Positions 52,830 to 62,670 are shown, numbered from the stretch's first letter. The stretch is 64,000 nucleotides of DNA from Spirochaetia bacterium (GCA_009885955.1 VFJS01000019.1:52954-116953), one strand, 5' to 3'. Translations and numbers: made by a program. The notes: generated from the sequence alone by a model not told the origin.

Positions 52830-53768
52830 ATGGCTGCAAAAAATTTTGAACACTATTTTCTTCATTTCCCCGAGATGTACAGGGAAAAAAATTTTCTGAA
52901 ATTCTGGGAAAATGCGATTTCCGATTTGAAGAAAGTCAATATAAAGCCCGAATTCCATCCAAATAATAAAAAAACCACAGATACGTTCAACGTGTATTCT
53001 GTCCATTACACAGGTTTCCAGAAATCGCAGGCAGACGGGGAACTCCTAATGCCCGTTAACGCCGCGAAACCCAGGGTAATCATCCATCTGCATGATTACA
53101 ACCACCGGATGAAATACAGGCAGGATTCCCTTGATAACCGGTTTGCCCATTTTTTCCTGACCCTCCGCGGCCATTCAAACCTGCCAACCAGGGATGAAAA
53201 AGAACCGGCTTCCCCGGGGTACATGACTGAAAACATCATGGACATAGAAAGGTACTATGTCACTGCCGTTTATCTTGATGCTTACCGGGTAGTTGAAATG
53301 CTGAGGCTGAACCAGGAACTGGACTGCAGCATCATCGGCATCATCGGCAAGGGTCTTGGAGCTGCCTCTGCCCTGTTTACCGCGGCATATTCAAAAAGAA
53401 TATGCGCCCTTGTGCTGGAGACCCCGTCCTTCTGCCACCTGAACCTGAGCCAGAACTTATCTACCGGTGATGCAGCAAATGAAATAAATAACCTGATCAT
53501 AAAAAAAGGGGGGAAAAAAAAGCTGATTAAAACCAACCTCTCTTATTTTGACGGCATCAATCTCAGCGATATGATAAAATGCCCGGTGCTTGTCACCGTG
53601 GGCCTGAAGGACACCATCTCCCCTCCCGAGTGCATCTTTGCCCTCTTCAACCATCTTAAAACAGAAAAAACCGTCGAGGTCTACCCCGAGGAGGGCAACA
53701 GCGCCGGCGGTAATGTTCAGATGAAAAAATCCATGGCATGGATGGCCGGAAAACTTTCATCCATCTAA
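52830..53768 (+). CDS. Alpha/beta-hydrolase fold protein (AXE1-like), probably inactive
   Basis: 312 residues. The fold and layout follow acetyl-xylan-esterase-type hydrolases: VIIHLHDYN (oxyanion strand), RFAHFFLTLRGH, IERYYVTAVYLDAYRVVEML, then IIGIIGKGLGAASAL at the nucleophile elbow and CPVLVTVGLKDTISPPECIFALFNHL (the acid Asp is kept). The elbow reads GKGLG where GxSxG is expected, so the Ser is missing, and the usual C-terminal catalytic His (YGHE) is replaced by GNSAGGN. It is probably a binding or regulatory pseudo-enzyme. It is the last gene of the cNMP/HEAT/membrane operon. Confidence 0.78.
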   Translation: MAAKNFEHYFLHFPEMYREKNFLKFWENAISDLKKVNIKPEFHPNNKKTTDTFNVYSVHYTGFQKSQADGELLMPVNAAKPRVIIHLHDYNHRMKYRQDSLDNRFAHFFLTLRGHSNLPTRDEKEPASPGYMTENIMDIERYYVTAVYLDAYRVVEMLRLNQELDCSIIGIIGKGLGAASALFTAAYSKRICALVLETPSFCHLNLSQNLSTGDAANEINNLIIKKGGKKKLIKTNLSYFDGINLSDMIKCPVLVTVGLKDTISPPECIFALFNHLKTEKTVEVYPEEGNSAGGNVQMKKSMAWMAGKLSSI

Positions 53769-53792
53769 CTCACGCCTTACTTCAACCTATCA

Positions 53793-53962
53793 ATGTGTAA
53801 GAAAGGGGGATGAGGGGATATGAAGGAGAGATTAGGGGGATGATATTAATTATATAAATATTTGAATCAGTTGTTTGATAATAGTATTTTAATTTCAATA
53901 GTTACCTTTATTTTTATCTCCCCATCTCTCCTTCTTATCCCCCTATCTCCATTCTCTTAATC
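53793..53962. repeat. Family B inverted repeat, complete
   Basis: The left end ATGTGTAAGAAAGGGGGATGAGGGGATA pairs with the right arm TATCTCCCCATCTCTCCTTCTTATCCCCCTATCTCC. A 70-bp AT-rich centre separates the arms. It lies between the convergent hydrolase-like gene and pcm. Confidence 0.75.
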
Positions 53963-53988
53963 CTTCCAGACAGACAGGAGTAAATACA

Positions 53989-54603
53989 TCACCCGGTGAT
54001 ATAGGGGACAAAGGTGGCTTCTCCGAGGCAGTCTGAATCGATGCAGGTATCGTTCACCTTGTAAAATTTTTTGATGTCATGCCCCGACCTGCCCGTGACG
54101 GGAATGACCAGGATGCCGCCGTCATTGAGCTTGTCAAAGATGTCCCGGGGCAGGACATCGGCCCCTGCCGCGACAATGATGGAATCGAACATACCATCCA
54201 CATCATTGAAATTATCGGTATGATAAAATTTCACATTCATGAGCTTCATGTTAAAGAGCCTCGCCTTTGCCCTTTTGCAGAGCTCTTCTATCCTCTCCAT
54301 GGAGACAACACTGGATGCCGCCCGGGCAAGAACGGCAGTCTGATATCCGGAACCTGTCCCTATTTCCAGCACCCGCTCGCTCCCTTTCAGCTCCAGCGCC
54401 TGCACCATCCTGGCAATGATTGACGGCTTCGATATGGTCTGCCCGAAGCCGATGGGAAGGGAGATGTCGGTGTATGCCCGGTACCTAAGGGCTTCAGAGA
54501 CGAAAAGGTGCCTTGGAACCGTATTCATAATGGACAGGATGCGGTCAGAAGCCATCCTCCCGCTCCTGAGCGAGGTGATGAGTTCCTCCCTGGCATGCTT
54601 CAT
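53989..54603 (-). CDS. pcm: Protein-L-isoaspartate O-methyltransferase
   Basis: 204 residues from the ATG at 54601-54603; a longer reading to 54687 would overlap the upstream gene by 68 bp. Class I SAM fold: pre-motif ISLPIGFGQTISKPSIIARMVQAL, motif I VLEIGTGSGYQTAVLA (near 83), ERIEELCKRAK, and IIVAAGADVLPRDI. The Pcm-specific GQTIS substrate loop is intact. It repairs isoaspartyl residues in aged proteins. The gap to the NHL-VWA gene is 16 bp, so the two are co-transcribed. Confidence 0.92.
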   Translation of the reverse strand: MKHAREELITSLRSGRMASDRILSIMNTVPRHLFVSEALRYRAYTDISLPIGFGQTISKPSIIARMVQALELKGSERVLEIGTGSGYQTAVLARAASSVVSMERIEELCKRAKARLFNMKLMNVKFYHTDNFNDVDGMFDSIIVAAGADVLPRDIFDKLNDGGILVIPVTGRSGHDIKKFYKVNDTCIDSDCLGEATFVPYITG

Positions 54604-54619
54604 CCCGCTGCTGTCCCCG

Positions 54620-56680
54620 CTAAGGTACAAAGTAGCCCCCCCATTCGATGCCCTTCTGCTTTTTATAATCCACCTCAATCTTAACATCGGACCACCAGCC
54701 CCGGAAGGTCTGGGGCTTGAAGGTGGTGTAGACTAGAACATACCGGTACTCCTCGGACTGCCGTATGTGGTCATAGATTGAGCCCATTCTATCGAGTTCG
54801 CCTGGCCGGAGTATCATCCCGCCTGTCTCTGCCGCTATTGTTTCAAGTATGTAATGGGGTTTCTTATATGAAATAATATAAATGGGTATGTAGTGGGATC
54901 TGGCATAATGTATTATGTTTCCCGGCGCGTACTGCTGGAATGAGTTATCTTCCACGGTGCCGTCGGTTATGAGTATGACCCCCCTCCTGTTCAGCCTGGG
55001 CGCCAGGTCTGTGACCGCGTTGTAGAGGACCTTGTCCAGCCGCTTCCCTGCCGCATAGACCTTCTTTTTGCGGCCGGTTTCATCCTCGCCGTACATCATA
55101 TCGCCAAGGGCTTTCAGTGTCCTCCGCCTGCTCCAGTCGAATTTATTCGCTTCCCAGTAGTCGCTGTTGAAGTTGACAAGTTTCAGGGAATCGTTCTTCC
55201 TCATTTTTTTAAGGATAAAGTCCGCGGCCCAGGGGATGTCGCCGTGGTAAGGCTCATTGGAAAGCGACCTGTCAACGCAGAGTACCATGGAGGCTGACCC
55301 GGAAGCTTTCTTCAGATAGTCTATGGAAAAATTTCTCATCCTGGCCTTGTCTTCGGTGAGCATGAAGTTTTCCCTGTCCAGGTTATATATGGGCTTGCCG
55401 TCCCTTCCGCGCACATTTATATAGAAAGCCACTGCCGGAAATCTTTCCGTGTCAACGGATGTTATCTCGATATCGATTCCTGAATATTTTTTCTCCACCG
55501 GGGAAAACTGGAGCACGGATTCATATCCATAGTCCAGGCAATAGAGGTAGCCGTCCCTGTCAAATACCGAGGACATGAGCCGGTTGAACCTGTTCTTCCT
55601 GCCTTTAAAGGAATAAAAAGCCCTGGAGGTCTTTTCCTCAACATCATAAAATATCAGCCCGCTCTTCTCATCTGAAATCATAAGCCTGTTTGTGCTGAGC
55701 GATATTCCCCTGGGCTTCTCGAGCCCCTCAACGGTTATGTTCTCGATAAAATTGCCTGAATCGTCGTAGGCTGCAATCCTTTTATTATCCGTATCTGTTA
55801 CATAGAGCCTGTTCTTTGAATAGACTATGTCCGTGGGATTAGAGAGCTGTTTTTCATATTCACCCTTTTCGCCGAATTGCAGAATGAATTTACCCGCATC
55901 GTCGAACTTCTGGACCCGGTGGTTCCCTGAATCCACAACATACATATTCCCCCTGTCATCAAAGCAGATGCCATGGGGCCCGTAAAACTCCCCTTCCCCC
56001 TTGCCCGGGCCGCCGAACTTGAATTTAATTTTGAGGCCCTGGTCGAGCAGGTACACCCTGTCGAACTTGCTGTCGGTCACGGCTATGCTGCCGTTGTAAT
56101 AGTCGAGGCCGTAGAGCTGGGAGTTTAATTCTGGCTTGAACGTGCCGGCCCCTGCGCCGTTGTGGTCGATTACCACGAGCCTGCCCGAGGAAAACGATGT
56201 AATGTAAACCTTTTTGTCTTTGTCCACAGCAATATCGACAGGATTGGCGAAGTTGTACGATTTCATTGCGGCCGAGTCTATCATATCATTCAATATGAGC
56301 CCGGTTACGTTCATTCCCCCGGCCATGTCAGAGTCCCTGTATTTGAACATTTCAAGCCGGCTTGCAATTGAGAGGTTGTCAGGAGCAATCTCCTGAAAAT
56401 TCTGGAGCTCTTTCACCGCCTCATCCATGTACCCTGCAAGCTTGTAGGATCTGGCAAGGAAGTCCCTTGCCGTATGATAATCGGGATACTCCTTAACCGC
56501 GTTCCTGAAAAATTCAGCAGCTGCAAGGTACTGCATTTTATTGAAGAATTTCATCCCCTTGATGAAATCCTCCTTGGCCACCTGGAACTTAATATAGTCC
56601 TTCGTAACAGGATAACCGCCGGTCTGGAATAGGGAGACCACCAGGAAAAATGCGGTAAAAAACTCTCTCCATTTTATCAA
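54620..56680 (-). CDS. Secreted TPR-NHL-VWA protein
   Basis: 686 residues from a TTG with GGAGG exactly 7 nt upstream. The signal peptide covers about 1-22. TPR-like helices (about 28-112) lead to NHL beta-propeller repeats (about 145-370: FYGPHGICFDDRGNMYVVDSGNHRVQKFD and NPTDIVYSKNRLYVTDTDNKRIAAYD). A C-terminal von Willebrand A-like domain (about 455-640) has a MIDAS in LCVDRSLS and LITDGT. VWA and NHL domains bind proteins or sugars outside the cytoplasm. It probably works in the periplasm or on the surface. The operon with Pcm has no obvious logic. Confidence 0.86.
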   Translation of the reverse strand: MIKWREFFTAFFLVVSLFQTGGYPVTKDYIKFQVAKEDFIKGMKFFNKMQYLAAAEFFRNAVKEYPDYHTARDFLARSYKLAGYMDEAVKELQNFQEIAPDNLSIASRLEMFKYRDSDMAGGMNVTGLILNDMIDSAAMKSYNFANPVDIAVDKDKKVYITSFSSGRLVVIDHNGAGAGTFKPELNSQLYGLDYYNGSIAVTDSKFDRVYLLDQGLKIKFKFGGPGKGEGEFYGPHGICFDDRGNMYVVDSGNHRVQKFDDAGKFILQFGEKGEYEKQLSNPTDIVYSKNRLYVTDTDNKRIAAYDDSGNFIENITVEGLEKPRGISLSTNRLMISDEKSGLIFYDVEEKTSRAFYSFKGRKNRFNRLMSSVFDRDGYLYCLDYGYESVLQFSPVEKKYSGIDIEITSVDTERFPAVAFYINVRGRDGKPIYNLDRENFMLTEDKARMRNFSIDYLKKASGSASMVLCVDRSLSNEPYHGDIPWAADFILKKMRKNDSLKLVNFNSDYWEANKFDWSRRRTLKALGDMMYGEDETGRKKKVYAAGKRLDKVLYNAVTDLAPRLNRRGVILITDGTVEDNSFQQYAPGNIIHYARSHYIPIYIISYKKPHYILETIAAETGGMILRPGELDRMGSIYDHIRQSEEYRYVLVYTTFKPQTFRGWWSDVKIEVDYKKQKGIEWGGYFVP

Positions 56681-57062
56681 ATCAGCGCCTCCCTGGCATT
56701 AATAGGGGCATGTATGAGAAGAAAAATCATCATTCTATCCTCTTGAATCTCTCCCGAATGGCGGATATGTCTATATAAAACCGGTTTACCGGCCGGTATT
56801 ATCAATATCGGCCTGAATATTACGCACTTCAACAAGAAATATCTTATTAATCTTAACATTTAATTTGGATGATATGAACACTGATTATCCCGATATATTT
56901 ATGAGACATAATCTAAAGGAGGGACATATTTTTTTCAAGTAAAAAATTGCTTGCTGCTCAATCTAAAAGAAAAAAGTTGCTCACGGTTTTTGCAAAGTAA
57001 AGAATATAGGAGTCATTCCGGAATGTCGGGAAATAATATATTTTCGTTCTTATAAATCTTTT

Positions 57063-57490
57063 GCCCTCACCCCCGGCCCCTCTCCCGGAATAGGGTTGAC
57101 TCCTACCAACATCTTTCGAATCAGCCCCCGGCCGATGATACGTATAATAAATCATAAATATTTTCCGGCCACCCCCGAAGGGGGTTAATAAAAATAATGG
57201 TTTTTTATTGTATAATATATCATTTCAAATATGTTTATGCAATTAGATTGCGACGATACTTTCTCTGTAATAAAAATCGATGTTAATAACCACCTCCGGG
57301 GGTGGCGGCAGTATGTAATAATCAAATATTGAGTCTATCCGCCGGGGGCTTATGTTTGGGCGTTACACATGCAGAAATGTGGGTAGAAATGAGCCCTACT
57401 GGGAGAGGCGACAGGCAGGAGGCCTTAGTGTCGAGCGCGGACAGGATGTCCGAAAAGCGCTCGACGAACGCGCTGAGCGCGGGTGAGGGC
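57063..57490. repeat. Family A element, long form, with a family E pair nested inside
   Basis: It begins GCCCTCACCCCCGGCCCCTCTCCC and ends GCGCGGGTGAGGGC. The right part (57395-57490) is nearly identical to 8221-8324 and includes the branched hairpin (57430-57465). Between the ends lie a CCACCCCCGAAGGGGG arm (57165-57187) and its inverted mate (57287-57307), a separate family E element. Confidence 0.85.
57165..57307. repeat. Family E inverted repeat (CCACCCCC/GGGGGTGG)
   Basis: The left arm CCGGCCACCCCCGAAGGGGGTTA and the right arm TAACCACCTCCGGGGGTGGCGG are inverted copies separated by about 100 bp of AT-rich DNA. Each arm is itself a small hairpin. The element sits within a family A element. 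Confidence 0.75.
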
Positions 57491-57502
57491 ATTATTTATA
57501 CA

Positions 57503-57534
57503 AAATCCGTGATTTTCCGTGCTAATCAGTGAGC
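57503..57534. repeat. Family C repeat, single arm
   Basis: AAATCCGTGATTTTCCGTGCTAATCAGTGAGC matches the right arm of the copy at 26302-26400. It directly follows the family A element. Confidence 0.6.
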
Positions 57535-57569
57535 TAATCTTTTATAAATTTAAAGCTGCAATAAGTATG

Positions 57570-60380
57570 CTATTTCAAAACTTTTTTCAGAAACTGGCCG
57601 GTATATGATTCCTTCACTGCAGCAATTTCCTCAGGTGTGCCCTGGGCAACGATGTTTCCCCCTCCGTCCCCTCCTTCAGGGCCCAGGTCTATTACCCAGT
57701 CCGCGGTCTTTATGACATCAAGGTTGTGTTCGATGATGATGATGCTGTTCCCCATGCTGACAAGAGATTTAAGAACCTCGATGAGCCTGCTGATATCGGC
57801 AAAATGGAGTCCCGTAGTTGGCTCATCCAGGATGTAAATTGTCTTTCCCGTGGCCCTCCGTGCCAGTTCCGTGGCGAGCTTGACACGCTGCGCTTCTCCG
57901 CCTGAAAGCGTGGTGGCAGACTGTCCCAGCTTGATATATCCCAGGCCCACGTTGTTCAGAGTTTCCAGTTTCCCCCTGGCAGAAGGTATGGCGCTGAAAA
58001 AATCCAGGGCTTCTTCAACAGTCATCTCCAGGATCTCGTAGATATTCTTCCCCTTGTACCTCACCTCCAGGGTTTCATGGTTATACCTTTTCCCCTTGCA
58101 TACCTCGCATGTAATATACACATCGGGGAGAAAATGCATCTCTATCTTCTTGAGCCCGTCGCCCTGGCACGATTCGCACCGCCCCCCGGAAACGTTAAAG
58201 GAAAACCTCCCCGGGGTGTAGCCCCTTATTTTTGACATCTGGAGGCTGGAAAAAAGGTCCCTGATTGGAGTGAAAAGTCCCGTATAGGTGGCAGGATTGG
58301 ACCTGGGCGTCCTCCCTATGGGAGACTGATCTATGTCTATAACCTTGTCGGCAAGCTCCGTCCCCGATATCCGGTCAAACTTGCCTGGATACTCCTTTGA
58401 TTTCATCAGTATGGAGGAGAGGGCCCTGTAGAGTATCTCAATGACCAGGGTCGATTTCCCTGAGCCCGAAACTCCTGTCACTGCGGTAAATACGCCAAGG
58501 GGGATTTTGACATCAATATTGTTTAAATTATTCTCGGCAGCTCCATGAATTTCTATGTACCCGTAGGGCTCCCTCCTCTTCCCGGGAATCGGGATGGTCA
58601 GTTTCCCGGAGAGGTATCTCCCGGTAAGGGACTTGTCGTTTTCCTCGATCTCCCTGCACGTGCCTGCTCCAATCACGTACCCCCCATGGATCCCGGCACC
58701 GGGGCCCAGGTCAATAACATAGTCGGCGTTCCTGATGGTCTCTTCATCGTGCTCAACAACGATAACCGTGTTCCCGAGGTCGCGCATGCGCATGAGCGTT
58801 GCCAGGAGCTTTTTGTTGTCCCGCTGGTGCAGCCCGATGCTCGGCTCGTCAAGGACGTAAAGGACCCCGGTGAGGCTTGCGCCTATCTGCGTTGCAAGCC
58901 GTATCCTCTGTGACTCGCCGCCTGAAAGTGTTCCCGCGGCCCTGTCCATGGTGAGGTATTCTATCCCCACGTCGTTGAGGAATTTCAGCCTCATGAGGAT
59001 CTCCTTCATCACCTGCTTTACAATACGGGCCTCGGTCTTGTTCAGCTTTATTTCATTAAAAACTTTAAGGGCATTTTTTATCGAAAGCGCGGAAACATCG
59101 GCGATGGACATACCTGCCACCTTCACCGACAGGCTCTCCTCCCTGAGCCTCCTGCCGCCGCAGGCGCCGCACGTGCTGTTGGACATGTAGCTCTCCATCC
59201 ATATGCGCATATTGTCCGACTTGGTCTCCCGGTAGCGCCTTTCAAGGTTGGGTAGTACCCCTTCGAACTTCCTTGTAAACTTGTACTCTGCATTGGGCCT
59301 CTTCACGTTGAAATCCATGGCGCGCCCGCCTGAGCCGTAAAGGATGACCTCCTTTATGTTTTCAGGGAGGTCCTTCCATGGCGCCCGCCCGTTAAAACCG
59401 AGGTTTTTTTCCAGGCTTTTAATCTGCTCCATGTACCAGTAGCTCGTGGTTTTTCCCCATACCTCCAGGACGCCGTCGTAGAGGGATTTCTCAGGGTCCG
59501 ATAATATTTTTCCGCTGTCAAACTGCATGATAAACCCCAGGCCGCTGCATTTGGGGCAGGCGCCGTAGGGGCTGTTGAATGAGAACATCCTGGGAGAGAG
59601 TTCATGGTAGGATATGCCGCAGTCAGGGCACGACAGCTTTGTTGAGAAGATCTTCTCCTCGCCGCCGGTTATCACAAGGACCAGGCCCTCGGCCAGTTCC
59701 ATGGCCGTTTCCACGGAGTCCGCTATCCTGGGCCGTATGCCGTCCTTTTTCACTATGCGGTCCACGACTATTTCCAGGGAGTGCTTTTTGTTTTTATCGA
59801 GCGTAATCTCCCCTTCCAGGTTCTTCACTTCACCGTCGGCCCTCATCCTCACAAAGCCGTTTTTCCTTGCAGATTCAATGATATCGGCATGCTCACCCTT
59901 TCTCCCCCGTACCACGGGGGCCAGTATTTCCATCTTTGTACCCGATGGAAATGTCATGAGCGATTCAACGATCTGGTCCACGGACTGCGAGGTAATGACC
60001 TTCCCGCACTTCGGGCAGTAGGGGATGCCGATCCTGGCAAAAAGGAGGCGCAGGTAGTCGTGGATCTCGGTGACCGTGCCCACGGTTGACCTGGGATTGC
60101 GGTGAGTTGTCTTTTGTTCTATTGAAATTGCAGGAGAAAGGCCCTCAATGAAATCGACATCGGGCTTTTCCATGAGGCCGAGAAACTGCCTGGCGTAGGA
60201 TGAAAGGGATTCAACATATCTCCTCTGCCCCTCGGCATAGATGGTGTCAAAGGCCAGCGAGGATTTTCCCGAGCCCGAAAGGCCCGTTATAACCACGAGT
60301 TTGTCCCGGGGTATTTCAACTGATATGTTCTTTAAATTATGTTCGCGGGCCCCTTTAACGACAATGAATCTGGCGCTCAT
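57570..60380 (-). CDS. uvrA: Excinuclease ABC subunit A
   Basis: 936 residues from the ATG at 60378-60380, which overlaps the zinc-ribbon gene stop (ATGA) and puts the conserved [13 protein letters not shown] at the N-terminus. A longer reading to 60416 is unlikely. Two ABC ATPases: Walker [29 protein letters not shown] (near 32) and [10 protein letters not shown] (near 640), with signatures [12 protein letters not shown] and [12 protein letters not shown]. Zinc sites: [23 protein letters not shown]...CPKC and the CESC...CEVC cluster in the C-terminal half. Length and motifs are standard. UvrA scans DNA for bulky damage with UvrB. Confidence 0.96.
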   Translation of the reverse strand: MSARFIVVKGAREHNLKNISVEIPRDKLVVITGLSGSGKSSLAFDTIYAEGQRRYVESLSSYARQFLGLMEKPDVDFIEGLSPAISIEQKTTHRNPRSTVGTVTEIHDYLRLLFARIGIPYCPKCGKVITSQSVDQIVESLMTFPSGTKMEILAPVVRGRKGEHADIIESARKNGFVRMRADGEVKNLEGEITLDKNKKHSLEIVVDRIVKKDGIRPRIADSVETAMELAEGLVLVITGGEEKIFSTKLSCPDCGISYHELSPRMFSFNSPYGACPKCSGLGFIMQFDSGKILSDPEKSLYDGVLEVWGKTTSYWYMEQIKSLEKNLGFNGRAPWKDLPENIKEVILYGSGGRAMDFNVKRPNAEYKFTRKFEGVLPNLERRYRETKSDNMRIWMESYMSNSTCGACGGRRLREESLSVKVAGMSIADVSALSIKNALKVFNEIKLNKTEARIVKQVMKEILMRLKFLNDVGIEYLTMDRAAGTLSGGESQRIRLATQIGASLTGVLYVLDEPSIGLHQRDNKKLLATLMRMRDLGNTVIVVEHDEETIRNADYVIDLGPGAGIHGGYVIGAGTCREIEENDKSLTGRYLSGKLTIPIPGKRREPYGYIEIHGAAENNLNNIDVKIPLGVFTAVTGVSGSGKSTLVIEILYRALSSILMKSKEYPGKFDRISGTELADKVIDIDQSPIGRTPRSNPATYTGLFTPIRDLFSSLQMSKIRGYTPGRFSFNVSGGRCESCQGDGLKKIEMHFLPDVYITCEVCKGKRYNHETLEVRYKGKNIYEILEMTVEEALDFFSAIPSARGKLETLNNVGLGYIKLGQSATTLSGGEAQRVKLATELARRATGKTIYILDEPTTGLHFADISRLIEVLKSLVSMGNSIIIIEHNLDVIKTADWVIDLGPEGGDGGGNIVAQGTPEEIAAVKESYTGQFLKKVLK

Positions 60381-60658
60381 ATCAGGGTGATGGTCATGGA
60401 ACCGCACATGGGGCAAATGCCTTCATGGTCAAATTCGTCCTCGAGCCCCCCTTTGACTTTTACAATGATATCATCCCACCGGTAATCACAGTCCTCGCAG
60501 GCGAAACTGACATGGACCTTCAGCTCCTCTTCCACGTCATCGTCCGGTTCATCGTGACTGCTTTCAGCTTCGTCCTCTTCCAGCTCTTCGTCGTCATCAT
60601 AAAAGCCGTCTTCATACACTTCATCGTCAAATTCTTTTTCGTGATAATCTTTTCCCAT
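60377..60658 (-). CDS. Acidic zinc-ribbon-like small protein
   Basis: 93 residues. The first ~45 are almost wholly Asp/Glu. The rest forms a zinc-ribbon candidate with CEDC (near 53) and CPMC (near 82). It overlaps the uvrA start by 4 bp (ATGA), so UvrA is translationally coupled to it. No family was recognised. Coupling suggests a link to DNA repair or to UvrA stability, which is inference. Confidence 0.78.
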   Translation of the reverse strand: MGKDYHEKEFDDEVYEDGFYDDDEELEEDEAESSHDEPDDDVEEELKVHVSFACEDCDYRWDDIIVKVKGGLEDEFDHEGICPMCGSMTITLI

Positions 60659-60960
60659 GTTTGCATCCCGGTTTTATCAAATTTTAGAATATGGACACTT
60701 CAAAATATATACTTTCTTAAAAATTTTTCCTGAACAGCCCCTGAAAACATTCTTCCTGTAAAATCTGCCAATACCGCCCGCCGGCATATGTAAATTACTG
60801 CATTGAAAACAAGTTTACAAAAAAAAAATCAAATTTCAAATTTAAATTCATGGAAAAACAGATTTTATCATCAATCCCGTTAGATTTGTGATATAAGGGA
60901 AATACATGTTTCATTTGTCAAAAAAAATTTTATTTATTGAAAAAAAATATGAATAGCCAT

Positions 60961-61241
60961 GCCCGACCTCACCCCCGCTCGGCGAGCGCTTTTCGGACGT
61001 CCTGTCCGCTCTCGCCACTAAAGCCTCCTGCTTGTCGGCAGTGCGCTTTTCCGACCTCCTGTCGGCCGCACTGCACTAAAGCCTCCTGCTTGTCGCCTCT
61101 CCTGGGAAGAGAGGGGTGTCGTTTGCATCATAGTATTTATATTTTGAAATGTATATATTATTAAAAGTTAATTGAAAACTTACAAAGTCTAATAACAAAC
61201 TCCCCTCTCCCTATTTCGGGAGAGGGGTCGGGGGTGAGGGC
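60961..61241. repeat. Family A element with tandemly duplicated branched hairpin
   Basis: It is inverted relative to the copies at 8221 and 57395. Ends: GCCC...CCTCACCCCC and GGGGGTGAGGGC. Two hairpin units are present: 60981-61016 (outer stem GGCGAGCGC with one mismatch, inner GGAC/GTCC) and 61038-61074 (outer GCAGTGCG/CGCACTGC, inner CCGAC/GTCGG). Each is followed by CACTAAAGCCTCCTGCTTGTCG. A CCCTCTCCC/GGGAGAGGG hairpin closes the element. Confidence 0.85.
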
Positions 61242-61352
61242 ATCCTGATTAAAATTAAAAAATCCTACTCCAATATAAATAGACATAATCCCTGTTTTTT
61301 CCATTTTACCAGAAGAATAAAATAAATTTAATAAAAAAATCGGCTTTATCTG

Positions 61353-61381
61353 TTGACTAATAACTCCTTTATATATAATTT
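61353..61381 (+). promoter_or_regulatory. Sigma70-type promoter for the small lipoprotein
   Basis: TTGACT (61353-61358), a 17-bp spacer, then TAATTT (61376-61381), about 120 bp before the ATG. Confidence 0.5.
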
Positions 61382-61504
61382 TATTTAAGCAATCAAAAAC
61401 AGGGGATACCGGACTTGTTATAAAAATATAATAAACCGGAAATTGCCTGATTTTTTGATGATTAAAATTAAAAAAATTATAATTAAAATTTTAGGAGAAA
61501 AAAA

Positions 61505-61861
61505 ATGAAAAGATTAATATTTATTGCCTTCATGGTAGCCGCAGGCGCTTTTATTATAAGCTGCAATACGGACGATAAGAAAACAAAGATACAATTTACC
61601 AATGCACAGACCCAAGCATTTACCGAGGTTAGATGGGGAGATGGGACTAGCACCGAACTTACTTTTACTCAAGCACTGGCCCAGGGTAGTGCAACAGCTT
61701 TACAGGAGACTAAACTTAGCCAAGGTGAGGGAGAAGGATTTGATGGTACAACTACGTATCAACTAAAATATACAGATTCCAATTCGCAGCCTGCAAATGT
61801 TCTAGTTTTAAAGGATAAAGATGATAACAATTATGTAATAACTTCTTTTAAAAAGAAATAA
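61505..61861 (+). CDS. Small lipoprotein of unknown function
   Basis: 118 residues, with AGGAG before the ATG. Lipoprotein signal: a hydrophobic core ending FIISC, with Cys at residue 20 followed by NTDDKK. The mature part is a Thr/Gln-rich beta domain (FTNAQTQAFTEVRWGDGTSTELTFTQAL, TTYQLKYTD, VLVLKDKDDNNYVITSF). Its beta-strand pattern resembles small surface lipoproteins, but no family was recognised. It lies 9 bp before the next gene and forms an operon with it. Confidence 0.8.
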   Translation: MKRLIFIAFMVAAGAFIISCNTDDKKTKIQFTNAQTQAFTEVRWGDGTSTELTFTQALAQGSATALQETKLSQGEGEGFDGTTTYQLKYTDSNSQPANVLVLKDKDDNNYVITSFKKK

Positions 61862-61870
61862 ATTGCAATA

Positions 61871-62650
61871 ATGATATTAAAACGATCATATGTTGTAATT
61901 CCTATTTTTTTCTTTATCTTGATTCTATCCGGGAAAACAGCTCTTTTCCCGGATGAATCAGAACATAAGTGGGTGTGGCTCAATGGTGACTGGGTTGTCC
62001 AGGATTCACGGATTATTGAGAAGAAGGGTTTTATCAATCCCTGGAATTACTTTGCCCTGCTGGATAATAATTCTATTATATCAAAAGATTATTTGAATAA
62101 ACTATCATCGATAGAATTCTCCATTGCAGTGACAAATGAACCCTTTGAAAAAGACCCCAAAAAAAACAGGCCACTGGGTACTCCACAGGAGGCAATGGCC
62201 TCTTTTGCCATAAGAAGTCCGTCCAAACAATGGAATTATCACCTTTATGCATTAAGGCTTTCCGGGGATATTATGAATATAAATAAAGTGAGCCTCATAT
62301 ATTCTGACAGGATAGATCAATCTAAAATCGATAAAAAGTTTAATTACTTCGTAAAAGAGCTCGCTGCCAAAGACACCACTCTGGATTATAATAAAGAACA
62401 TAAAATAAAAATAGTCTTTATTAAAAATAGTGTCGAATTCTTCATCAATGGAAACAGCGTATTAAAAAGCAATGTTGAAGTCAGCGGGGACAATTTTGAC
62501 GGCAAAGTGGCATTCAGCAGTAAAAACATCTATATAAAAATAGGCGATGTTAAAGTTTCCGGGGATAAAGGAATATTACTCGAGGATAATTTTTCCTCAA
62601 ATACACTTCTTATCAATACAAAGACATATAAGAGGGCAAACAAAAAGTAA
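61871..62650 (+). CDS. Secreted LamG/jelly-roll-like protein
   Basis: 259 residues. The signal peptide covers about 1-24. The rest looks like a beta-sandwich: WVWLNGDWVVQDS, IEFSIAVTNEPFEK, ASFAIRSPSKQWNYHLYALRLSG, KIKIVFIKNSVEFFINGNSVLKSN, GKVAFSSKNIYIKIGDVKVSG. This alternation, with a NSVEFFINGNSVL hairpin and closing KVAFSS strand, is characteristic of concanavalin/LamG-like sugar- or protein-binding domains. The ligand is unknown. It follows the lipoprotein gene at 9 bp. Confidence 0.72.
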   Translation: MILKRSYVVIPIFFFILILSGKTALFPDESEHKWVWLNGDWVVQDSRIIEKKGFINPWNYFALLDNNSIISKDYLNKLSSIEFSIAVTNEPFEKDPKKNRPLGTPQEAMASFAIRSPSKQWNYHLYALRLSGDIMNINKVSLIYSDRIDQSKIDKKFNYFVKELAAKDTTLDYNKEHKIKIVFIKNSVEFFINGNSVLKSNVEVSGDNFDGKVAFSSKNIYIKIGDVKVSGDKGILLEDNFSSNTLLINTKTYKRANKK

Positions 62651-62670
62651 ACCCTCTTTTACCCCAGGGT

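Noticed and set aside
57302..57532. A 76-codon frame at the right end of the long family A element
   Set aside because: It translates repeat DNA. The same element elsewhere is not open in that frame.
60937..61164. A 75-codon frame over the tandem hairpins
   Set aside because: The composition is that of the repeat (Pro/Ser/Arg/Cys). The conserved hairpins argue for structure, not coding.
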